Below, piece after piece: positions 1 to 7,500 of a stretch of 15,071 bases of DNA. The DNA is from Haplosporangium gracile (Eukaryota; Mortierellomycota; Mortierellomycetes; Mortierellales; Mortierellaceae): the NCBI GenBank assembly GCA_015499985.1, contig JAAAUF010000975.1, forward strand, positions 1-15,071, written 5' to 3'. How positions within the stretch are numbered: position 1 is the first letter of the stretch; each line of letters opens with the position of its first letter. The position numbers and the translations under genes are program-made. Below the pieces are notes generated by a model, which saw only the letters and a program-made list of their open reading frames with translations, searched no databases and was not told the origin of the DNA.

Positions 1-64
1 AGAGTCGATGCTGCCATTGCAACGTGTGTAAGCTAATATTCTTTAATTGCATGGTCCTCCCTCC

Positions 65-180
65 CTTCAAAGCTTATTTGCTGCGGGAAGAAAAGGATTG
101 CTTTTGGCATGTGGCGTGCATGCATAAATTAATTTTTAGCGCGTTTTTAAAGCTTAATTTCTTGTTGGAAGATGCGTGCT
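65..180. repeat. AAGCTT-family dispersed repeat, copy A
   Basis: The block contains CAAAGCTTATTT followed by a GC-containing GGGAAGAAAAG stretch, then GCGTGCATGCA, TAATTT and a second AAGCTTAATTT. The same order of motifs recurs at 3850-3949 and, more weakly, at 4434-4485. Gaps and substitutions between copies indicate old dispersed repeats. The element type is unknown, and no terminal repeats or coding capacity were seen. Confidence 0.5.
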
Positions 181-340
181 AAACCCTCAATATGATTCGT
201 TTCTTTATTCAATGTATAGACAATGGGCATATAAAGCGGACAGCAGCAATAGGCCGATAGTACTGTAATAAAGCACCCGTCAACTGTCCGTGTTGGTGCA
301 CAAGAATTAAATGGCAAGAGTCAGACGATCACTCACACGC

Positions 341-430
341 TCAGACGATACGAATGATTTGAATGCAGGCTCAGACGTTACGAATGATCTATACGTAGGT
401 TTCGACGATACAATTGATCTGTACGAAGGC
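341..430. repeat. 30-bp minisatellite, three copies
   Basis: Three head-to-tail 30-bp units (341-370, 371-400, 401-430) align without gaps. Each has the form TCAGACGATACGAATGATCT followed by a variable end in AGG. Partial units flank the block on both sides, for example TCAGACGATC at 321-330. On the minus strand the unit encodes a 10-residue repeat of the type YRSFVSSxPx, but no start, signal or neighbouring domain supports translation. Confidence 0.75.
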
Positions 431-533
431 GTAGTCGATTCATTAGAGTAATGTGATTTAATGAAGCTATGGCGATGAAAAAAATACATCTTGGTAGTAG
501 TAGTAATGAACAAAGCATCAACAACGCGGCCTC

Positions 534-620
534 GAATTCTAATGTAGGAGAGAAAGAGCCGACATCGAAGGTTCAAAAGGCAATGTCTCTATGAGCGCTT
601 AGCAGCCACAAGCCACTTCT
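534..620. repeat. 80-90 bp dispersed repeat, copy 1
   Basis: This block matches 12615-12705 over nearly its whole length and 11884-11939 over its right half. Shared landmarks are AATTCTAATG, GACATCGAAGG, TCAAAA, GTCTCT, TGARCGCT and ACAAGCCA. The best-preserved right half in the other copies contains a short GGCT...AGCC hairpin. I do not recognise the family. Confidence 0.55.
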
Positions 621-674
621 CTACTTAGTCTCACGTATTGCACCATGTTTCTCTTTCAAACCTGATTTCTAAAA

Positions 675-1097
675 ATGAAGCGGAGGACCCTTCTCACTAT
701 ACGTCCACGCGAACCAGCTCACAAACTTGTTCCGGTCGAGGTATGGGAGCACATCCTCAGATACCTCTATCCCTCCCAACTCTCGCGGATTTCGGTGGTC
801 AACAAGAATTTCTACGCGATCGTGTCCTCACTGGACGTTTGGTCGCATATGTTTATAATTGCTTATGGACCCAAGGCACACCTCCGAACACTTGGGGGTA
901 TTCCCAGATCCAAGAGCTATATGATGTCCATGTGTTCGTCCAGTCTCCACGTCTTCGAGAGATGCTTCGGTCTAACAGGATTTAACGCTGACAGCAAGTC
1001 CAAGTTGCCTCTATCGATAACGCTCGCCAAAAAAGTGGCCGCATGTGTTGTTAATATCACTCTCTCTCTCCCCATTACTCTACTTTCACCTCATTGA
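675..1097 (+). CDS. F-box protein, 3' part displaced by transposon
   Basis: The frame opens with ATG at 675 in an AAAA-ATG context. Residues 18-60 form an F-box (LVPVEVWEHILRYL, then PSQLSRISVVNKNFY and WSHMF), the SKP1-binding segment that links substrates to SCF-type ubiquitin ligases. Residues 61-114 resemble the conserved extension of fungal F-box proteins of this style. Host coding sequence ends at 1019, where a Tc1/mariner element begins. The last 26 residues, to the stop at 1095-1097, are read from the transposon end. With the element removed, the frame would continue at 2668 for 20 codons to TAG 2728-2730, giving about 135 residues, and I do not recognise that tail. The F-box is clear. 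Whether the truncated protein is made or the native gene was longer is unknown. Confidence 0.75.
   Translation: MKRRTLLTIRPREPAHKLVPVEVWEHILRYLYPSQLSRISVVNKNFYAIVSSLDVWSHMFIIAYGPKAHLRTLGGIPRSKSYMMSMCSSSLHVFERCFGLTGFNADSKSKLPLSITLAKKVAACVVNITLSLPITLLSPH
1020..1047 (+). repeat. Left terminal inverted repeat of Tc1 element
   Basis: It starts with ACGCTCGCCAAAAAA directly after the TA at 1018-1019, followed by GTGGCCGCATGTG. It matches the reverse complement of 2638-2665 apart from one extra A in the A-run, one substitution (GTGG versus GCGG) and small differences at the inner edge. Confidence 0.92.
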
Positions 1098-1214
1098 CAT
1101 ACATTCACCCTTATATGTTAATTGTACCTCTCGTCATTGTCTTGTTCACAGGTGCTCATGCGCCTTGGCTATGTGGGTTCGATCGCCGCTAATATAGCTT
1201 GAGATGTCTTGGTG

Positions 1215-1231
1215 CATATGGCCACTTTTGT
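1215..1231 (-). repeat. Inner copy of Tc1 end sequence, left side
   Basis: On the minus strand this reads ACAAAAGTGGCCATATG, close to the AAAAGTGGCCGCATG core of the outer left end but inverted relative to it. It lies about 170 bp inside the outer copy. A mirror-image copy sits at the right end at nearly the same distance, so a transposase-binding role is plausible but unproven. Confidence 0.7.
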
Positions 1232-1372
1232 GATTATGATGCAACATCGACATTGATATATAATGTATGTACACCCTTTTCTTTTCAGCACTCCCTCTCT
1301 TTTACTCTTTTTTTATCACCTCAGCCCATCTTCATCAACTTGCATCATACATAATCACCCTCACATCTCAAT

Positions 1373-2455
1373 ATGAGACCCTTACCATTATCCAAAGTCA
1401 ACAATGTCAAGACTCTGCTCCGTCAAGGGAAATCCACGCGGCAGGTTGCAATGGGACTCAATGTATCGCATGGATTTGTCACCAAGATCGGTCGACAGGA
1501 TAAGGAGAACATCCCGGAGCCGAAAATAGGTCGATCCACCAAAATTTCCAAGAAGACAAGACAGGCACTCAAGACCAAGTTCTTAGCCAACGACTTCAAC
1601 AACGAGAATCAAAAGTACGAGGAAGCCCAGGAATACATCTGTTCGGTCGGCGAAGGTCCAGTTCAGAAAGAGACGATCAGGCGCTATCTACGGGCAGAAT
1701 AAGTGGTGGCGCGAGTCAAGCCGGACTCACCATTTTTGACCAAGGATCAGACGGCTGCCAGATACAAATTTGCCAAGGACCATGTTAAATAGTCTATGGA
1801 ACAGTGGAAGAACGTCATGTTCTCCGACGAATGCAGCATCAGTAGGCTGGGCCAGTCTGGAAGGCAGTGGTACTACTCCAATGACGAACACAGATGTCGG
1901 CACCAGCACCACTTTACGCAGAAGAAACAAGGGGGCGGAGGCAAGATCATGATCTGGAGATGTGTCACGTATTTTGGCGTCGGCGATATGTGCTGGGTCG
2001 AAGGCAACATGAATGCAGAATACTACGAGAAAGTTCTTCGCAAAAACGTTATCTCCAGCCGCAAGTGGTACAAGATGGACCCGACAACATTTATGTTTCA
2101 ACATGATAACGCCAGGATTCATACAGCCGACAACATCAATGACTATCTCAGCAAGGCAGGAATCGATGTCATGGAGTGGCCATCAAACTCACCAGACATC
2201 AACCCTATCGAGCGTATCTGGGCACGCATCAAACAACGGCTTTTCTTTTATCCAACACGCCCTGCCAATCTTCAAGAGCTGTTTGATCGAGTTGAGGACA
2301 TCTGGGCATCGCTGTCCATCGAGTTCATAGAGAAACTGTATGAGGAGCTTCCGGCCAAGATGGAGGTTCTTTCAAGAACCAAGGGGTTGCACTCAAAGAT
2401 CAAAAGGCGACCTGTTGGTTGTGGAGAAAAAGATAACCAGCTCAAAAAGAAATAA
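1373..2455 (+). pseudogene. Tc1-type DDE transposase, two in-frame stops
   Basis: From ATG 1373 the frame runs to TAA 2453-2455 (361 codons, usual size for the family) but is broken by TAA at 1700-1702 and TAG at 1790-1792. No indel is needed, since all three segments share one frame. The N-terminal part (residues 4-45) looks like the helix-turn-helix that binds the element's ends, with KSTRQVAMGLNVSHGFV as the recognition region, followed by a GRSTK segment where an AT-hook-like GRP motif is usual. The catalytic triad is visible: D152 in MFSDE, D245 in QHDNARIHT, and E280 in SPDINPIERIW, with 34 residues between the last two (DD34E). The C-terminal end is basic. Both lesions look like point changes in the linker between DNA-binding and catalytic domains, so the protein is inactive as written. 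Confidence 0.92.
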
Positions 2456-2458
2456 ACC

Positions 2459-2475
2459 ATAAAAGTGGCCACATG
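2459..2475 (+). repeat. Inner copy of Tc1 end sequence, right side
   Basis: The sequence ATAAAAGTGGCCACATG starts four bases after the transposase stop codon. It is the partner of the inner left copy at 1215-1231, so the terminal inverted repeats can be viewed as about 210 bp long with conserved outer and inner edges and a diverged middle. Confidence 0.7.
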
Positions 2476-2637
2476 GGCTGCGAACATTCTATTGATGCAA
2501 ATGACACATAGAAGGAACAAAATGGTCTGCTTGTAAGAGCAAAGCTTACGTGAGTGCCAGAGAGGGCTGTAATAAAGTCTCAAGGTGATATACTTGCAAT
2601 ATGACGAATGGTATGCAACAATGTCCAAATATCACAA

Positions 2638-2665
2638 ACATGCGGCCGCTTTTTTTGGCGAGCGT
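2638..2665 (-). repeat. Right terminal inverted repeat of Tc1 element
   Basis: Read on the minus strand it begins ACGCTCGCC, has a run of seven A, then GCGGCCGCATG. It is followed outward by TA 2666-2667, the second copy of the target-site dinucleotide. The NotI-like GCGGCCGC is a single-base variant of the left end. Confidence 0.92.
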
Positions 2666-2753
2666 TAATTGATGTTAACAGATATATTGCGCAATGTAGA
2701 ATGTCATCGATATTATTCTCGTTCTCATAGTTTTTTGATATGATAATAGTCTC

Positions 2754-3539
2754 ATGGACATGTCGGATCTATATACAGTCTACAAGGAGTTACTGGCCTC
2801 CAATGAGGGCGATATACTTGTCAAGCTTAAGGATTGTAAGCAGCTCAAGATCATCTCGTTTCTGATCAAGAAGCGTTCGTCTCTGTTCAAGACCATGCTG
2901 GACTCTTCAATGCAGGAAGCTGCAACCGGCGTTGTTGATCTGTCTACGCAATACAGCCTTGAGGCATTTCGCGAGATCATGGCCTACATTTACTACGACA
3001 AGCAGTACACTGGTTCCTACGTGCCGCTTTTGTTTGAAATCCTGTGCATTACCGATTACTATGAGGTCGGAGCCTATAGACTGTACATCGTCGATCGGAT
3101 CGTCAAGCTTATTACGAACGTGCCCACATGTCTGACAATTGCCTTCGAGGCTCTGAAGCACGAAACTCTAACCAGCGAAATATACTCTAGATGCCTAGAG
3201 CTTCTGGTGAGGACTGTTAAACCACAGAAGCGTGTATGTTATGATGAACATAGCGAAGACTCGAAGGCTTGGTGTTGTTCGAACCATTCCACGAAGACCA
3301 AAGAGCGTTATGGGTATGGGTATGGGTCTTACAAAGCCAGGTACATTGTGAATGGGCAACTGGCATGCATAGAGTCAACATTACGCCAGAACCACGGCTA
3401 TCACGTTGGTCAGCTTGTGGCATATACACAGAGATGTTGCATTCATGGCCCGAGTGAATCAGCATCAGCGCTTGTGAACATCAGCGAGCTTCCAGACTTC
3501 ATTGTGGATGATGTCATCTCACCCAAGAGTGGAGACTAA
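2754..3539 (+). CDS. BTB/POZ domain protein
   Basis: This is a single uninterrupted frame of 261 residues; ATG 2760 is an alternative start two codons later. Residues 18-120 read as a BTB/POZ fold: GDILVKLKD at the first strand, SFLIKKRSSLFKTMLD in place of the usual H-x-x-x-L...S..F..ML core, then SLEAFREIMAYIYYDKQY and LLFEILCITDYYEV. BTB domains dimerise and often act as substrate adaptors for cullin-3 ubiquitin ligases; that role here is inferred from the family. The C-terminal 80 residues are rich in Cys and His (CYDEH, WCCSNH, RCCIH) and could bind metal, but no known finger pattern fits. A YGYGYG run is encoded by a short TATGGG repeat. An AATAAA lies at 3547-3552, eight bases past the stop. 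The gene sits 88 bp from the transposon. Confidence 0.82.
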   Translation: MDMSDLYTVYKELLASNEGDILVKLKDCKQLKIISFLIKKRSSLFKTMLDSSMQEAATGVVDLSTQYSLEAFREIMAYIYYDKQYTGSYVPLLFEILCITDYYEVGAYRLYIVDRIVKLITNVPTCLTIAFEALKHETLTSEIYSRCLELLVRTVKPQKRVCYDEHSEDSKAWCCSNHSTKTKERYGYGYGSYKARYIVNGQLACIESTLRQNHGYHVGQLVAYTQRCCIHGPSESASALVNISELPDFIVDDVISPKSGD

Positions 3540-3546
3540 GGACAAG

Positions 3547-3552
3547 AATAAA
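3547..3552 (+). promoter_or_regulatory. Possible polyadenylation signal of the BTB gene
   Basis: AATAAA begins eight bases downstream of the BTB stop codon. Its position is somewhat close, but it is the first match in the correct strand. Confidence 0.35.
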
Positions 3553-3770
3553 TAGCTTTGAAAGTAGCATTATGCAAATTTACCGTTGTCTAAGGTGTAA
3601 AAAATGGAATCTCCAGGAAAAGTTATCACATATGTTGAGCCTATCTAGCACCATCATACATGACATCATCGCCACATACTCTGATACCATACATCACGCT
3701 ATCAAGCATCCCTCACCCTCTCCCATGTACACAACTGCGCACCACTCTTTTCTACCGCCGAAAAAACGAA

Positions 3771-3890
3771 AAAAGGCTCTCTCAGATCGATTTCAAAGCT
3801 TACTTCCTGCGGTAAAAAAGATGTCAGGAAAAAAGGCTATATCAGATCGTTTTCAAAGCTTATTTCGTGCTGGAGAAAAAGCTCTCAGAA
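3771..3890. repeat. 60-bp tandem duplication
   Basis: Units 3771-3830 and 3831-3890 share AAAAGGCT, TCAGATCG, TTTCAAAGCTTA and a purine-rich tail. The exact 60-bp period keeps a plus-strand frame open and gives a 20-residue repeat (KKALSDRFQSLL / KKAISDRFQSLF) preceded by a basic PPKKRKK stretch. The second unit is also the left edge of dispersed repeat copy B, so a repeat origin is more likely than a gene. Confidence 0.65.
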
Positions 3891-3949
3891 GAAAAGGTGT
3901 CGTGCATGCACCAGCTAATTTGTAGAAGCTTAATTTAATTCCGTGCTAT
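3850..3949. repeat. AAGCTT-family dispersed repeat, copy B
   Basis: It shares the order of landmarks with copy A: TTTCAAAGCTTATTTC, GTGCTGGAGAAAAA, GTGTCGTGCATGCA, TAATTTGTAG and AAGCTTAATTTAATTCCGTGCT. The match is interrupted by small gaps. A partial copy C lies downstream at 4434-4485. Confidence 0.5.
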
Positions 3950-4068
3950 AGTTCTGTGGTTGTGATGAAAGGTAAACTTTGATCACATAATACGGTGAGA
4001 GGAGTGCATTAATCAAATTGTAAATATAAAAGTGTTGGTTGATTACAAGATGGATATTACTACCACAA

Positions 4069-4284
4069 ATGGCTAGTTATATTATTAGTCGTCGTACTGG
4101 AAGCCAAGAATCGTTGTTGGATGATACCCATGTCAAAAGGCAACACCCAGATGAACAAGTTATTTACCATACATCTCGGTCCGAGGTTCTCATCCAAAGG
4201 GAACTAAATGGCAAAAGAGATTATATCTGCTTTTGCGGTCTGAGAATGAATTCGGTTGATATGATGATAGTCATTGTCAAATGA
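4069..4284 (+). CDS. Short open frame of unknown nature, doubtful
   Basis: From ATG 4069 the frame encodes 71 residues and stops at TGA 4282-4284. The protein contains RELNGKRDYICFCGLRMNS, in which the paired cysteines (CxC) after an aromatic stretch could be a fragment of a zinc-binding domain, but the second half of any such finger is missing. There is no signal peptide. An AATAAA occurs about 125 bp downstream. It could be a gene remnant, a single exon or chance. I do not recognise it. Confidence 0.2.
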   Translation: MASYIISRRTGSQESLLDDTHVKRQHPDEQVIYHTSRSEVLIQRELNGKRDYICFCGLRMNSVDMMIVIVK

Positions 4285-4433
4285 ATTTATCTACCGGAAT
4301 GATATCGTGCGATGCCGTTGAAGGATGGATGTCAGATCGTGTCAGTTGGGACTTGGGAAGCGAACACGAGGGAAGACTTGCTTCAGTTTTGCTTCAAATA
4401 TTAATGATTGAATAAAGAATCTTTAGTACGGCT

Positions 4434-4485
4434 GTCAAAGCTTATTTTTTATTTGGGAAAAATACGTGTTAATGCTATGCAAATA
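4434..4485. repeat. AAGCTT-family dispersed repeat, copy C (partial)
   Basis: TCAAAGCTTATTTTTTATTT is followed by GGGAAAAATACGTGTTAATG and a GCTATGCA similar to the GTGCATGCA of the other copies. It lies just beyond the 3' end of the Crinkler gene. Confidence 0.35.
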
Positions 4486-4549
4486 CCCCGAAACATTAAT
4501 CTTTTGCTAACATCGGCTTTGCTTCTTTTTCAAACTTAATCCCGTATGA

Positions 4550-7500
4550 TCATGTCCTTAGCTTTTTAGAACGGTCTTCATCATCACTATCATCGTCATC
4601 GGCTGCTCGTTTTCCGGCGTTCTTGAGTCTGTTAATGAACGAGACATGCTTTTCGGGAAAGATATGGGCAAAGTTGATGTCGCTTATACGTATCACGACC
4701 TGCTGTATGCCATTCGCATCCATATCGGGAACCTCGACTACTGGTGGCAACCTGGGAGCACATATCATGGGGTAGGCGACAACCATGCTAATGTAGATGT
4801 TGGCAGGGCAGAACTTTTGAAAGTCCTTGGCATGGTCCTGAATGCAAGACGCTGAAACCGTGGCTAGTGCCTTTTCCCAGATACCTTTGTTGAGTTTGGC
4901 TGAACTCTGATGCAGCTTCATCTGAACAAAGACAGGCACCATCCCACGACCATTGATGCGGATGAAGAAAAGCAAGTCTGGGCCTGATGGTTTGGACTTG
5001 GGAAGAAAAATGGGGCGACGGGATTGTTGTTTCGAGTTGAATGTTGGTTGACATGTGCGTCCATAAACTCCTCCATAGACATCATTGCATGGGTTGTACC
5101 TTGCAGAAGAGCAGGTTCTTTCCAGCCAACTATATCCACCTCACCGATAAGATCAGAGCACATCTCCCCGATCGGGGGCTGATGCGGCCAATCAGAGAGA
5201 CGTCGCGACCTGAATGTCTCACTGAAAACGGTCATCATGTACCGCTCGAAGATGTTTCCCTGAGCGGCTGCGTCCGTCCGATCCATCAACTCTCTGAGAG
5301 CCGTCTGGAAACCTGGGCCCGTCGCGGTGAAGTAGTTCTCCACAGCCTTGAAAACGAAGGGCTCATCGACAATGGTGACAGCCTTATGGTCGACGATTTT
5401 GATCCGACCAAAGGAGCGTTCAACTAAGGATGCATTAACGCTGTCGACCTCCAGCGCGTGTTCACCCCGAAAACAGCGCCTATAAAAGTAGAAGCCGAGA
5501 ATGTCGAGGACAGTCTTCACAGACTTGTCACGGCGCGCGTGTTTGTGCTTTTGGTCAAGGCGATCGAGCTCGCGGCAGAGATTGCCTTTGATGGTCCTGT
5601 GTTCCCATGAGACGAGCTTGTCTTCCGTGTCCTCGATAAGTGCCTTCCATTTGCCATGCTCGCTCTGCTCTACGATTTTCTCCTAAAGACAAAAGGAGAA
5701 AAATATATGGGGTAAGCAATTGGTCGTTATGTGGGCTCTCTCCTCGTCCTTATCTCAAGTGGTAGTGATATAGACGAATACATACGATAGCAACGATGGC
5801 TGGTCGATAGCGGCCCACAAACTTGTCGAAAAACATATCGAGTACATCCTGTGGAAGACGCTCGTCAAAGAATCGCCTTGATTCGTCATCCAGCAGGCAC
5901 CTCCGCACCCGAGAAACAAACTGCTTGATCGACTCGAGATCGGTCCATCCTGGAAACTCCAAAAAGTTTTTTTCATGATATTGTATGATATGGATAAGAG
6001 AGAAATGGGAGATAAGATGTTAGGAAAAGTAACAACGACAAACAATGAATAGAAATGGTGATAAAAACATAGACAGTGTCAACCACGCTGACTTGCTTAC
6101 CTCAAAGTTGGTCGAGCTATCCTTCAAGCCTGAGCCTGAGCTCTGAACCCAGAAAAGAGTGTTAATGCTCAAACCAGTGCCACATGTGATCAACGTAAGC
6201 TGGTGCTGACCAATGTCTCGAAACGCGTGGAGGATAGGGGATAGCAGCGGTCGTGAAGAGTCGTCCGAAGAAGACATGGACTGGAAAGAGCCATTGAACT
6301 GGTCGCCAAGGAACTGTGCCTCATCGTTGATAACTAGGAGCCTGGTATCATCGCTGATCTTTGGGAGACACCCGCGCTCAACAAGGCGATCCTTTGCATC
6401 CTCATAAACATTGCGGATCAGCAGCGAAAGAGGGAGTTCTCCATGATGCTGAAGGTTGAGAAGTTTGACGAATAGTGCGTTGAAAAGGTCCTTGAACAGA
6501 ACATGCAGGCACACCTGCAAGAGAGCCCATCGTGCGCTGGTGAATGACTCGATACCCCCGGGGATGTTCACGCAGTACTTGAATATGAGAAGCCGAGACA
6601 GAAACAATAAGAGCGTTGTCTTCCGTGCAAAGGCATTGTTGGCCTCGAGATCCATTTCGGTTGAGGATGCCTGGACATCCTTCAAGTGGCTGCGAACGGT
6701 GTTGTAAAGCGTCATCATGTCGCCTGATCCCCAGTCGTCATCGGCAGCATTGAAGTAGAAACCCCAGTGCTGGGACAGGAGCTCGATGACTGCACGGGTC
6801 TTGCCGCAGCCTATATGAGCACAAGAGAGCGCAAAAAACAGTCAGCACTATGCTTAAAGAATTGGTGGGTGATAACCATAAACGCCTTTGCATCAAGTAG
6901 CTTACCAGAGACACCGAAGACTTTTCATGTGATCGATAAAACAAAAGTACAGATTTAAGTACAACGGCAACAAACATTAAACAGAGATGGAATAAAAACA
7001 TAGCCAGTGTCATGCACGCTGATTTGCTTACCAGGAATATGGTATCTATTATTCTCCTTGACCATTTCAAGAATAGACCCAGCGGCGAGATTCGTTGATG
7101 CCAAGTCAGGTGTGGATGGATCAGGGAGATCCATGAACAGCAGGGTGGGTCGTGTTTCTGAGGGATGACCGAACCCGCGGCGCCATGCGCTTGGCAAACC
7201 TCGAATGGTACCAGTAGTCGTAAGCAATGCTCCTTGGCCCTTCACGAATGCGTTGAGAAATTTGGCAACGTCTGATCCTGGCGCAAAAAACTTGTCCGTG
7301 ATCTTTTTGATATCCGTATGGAGGTCACCTAGTTATGTGAAATGAGGGCAAAGTATGAGACACTTGAACCACAACGAGATGCAAACATAGCGCGCATAAG
7401 CAATTGTGCTTACCGGAGAGAGGGGTGCTAGGACGAGAACCATCCGAAAGATATCCAGGAAGTGGAGTGGAGGCTCGAGAAGGAACAGGTACATGGACTA

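Larger units (their letters stand above)
1..674. other. Intergenic region with repeats, no gene supported
   Basis: I see no convincing gene here. The stretch holds an AAGCTT-containing dispersed repeat (about 65-180), a 30-bp minisatellite (341-430) and one copy of an 80-90 bp dispersed repeat (534-620). A minus-strand reading frame at 307-576 stays open only because the minisatellite period is a multiple of three, so I do not call it a gene. The last 50 bases should contain the F-box gene's 5' leader; no clear TATA box is visible. Confidence 0.6.
1020..2665 (+). mobile_element. Tc1/mariner DNA transposon, complete ends, decayed
   Basis: The element is 1646 bp, bounded by matching inverted ends (1020-1047 and 2638-2665) and a TA dinucleotide on each side (1018-1019 and 2666-2667). 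TA duplication is the hallmark of Tc1/mariner integration. It contains one transposase gene with a DD34E catalytic core, interrupted by two stop codons. Both ends also carry an inner inverted copy of the end sequence (1215-1231 and 2459-2475). The insertion lies inside the F-box gene, in the same orientation. With no intact transposase it could move only by help in trans. Confidence 0.92.
3540..4549. other. Repeat-rich intergenic region between BTB and Crinkler genes
   Basis: This 1-kb stretch lies between the convergent 3' ends of the BTB and Crinkler genes. It holds a 60-bp tandem duplication (3771-3890), copies B and C of the AAGCTT dispersed repeat, and two short open frames. One (3572-3925) runs through the duplication and owes its length to it. 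The other is listed separately with low confidence. No RNA gene was recognised. Confidence 0.55.

Noticed and set aside
307..576. Minus-strand 89-residue frame
   Set aside because: Its length depends on the 30-bp minisatellite and a dispersed repeat copy; there is no domain, signal or conserved start.
638..985. Frame overlapping the F-box gene
   Set aside because: Shadow of the F-box frame, with no domain of its own.
3572..3925. Plus-strand 117-residue frame with a basic PPKKRKK stretch
   Set aside because: It runs through a 60-bp tandem duplication that belongs to a dispersed repeat, and the repeat also occurs elsewhere without coding potential.
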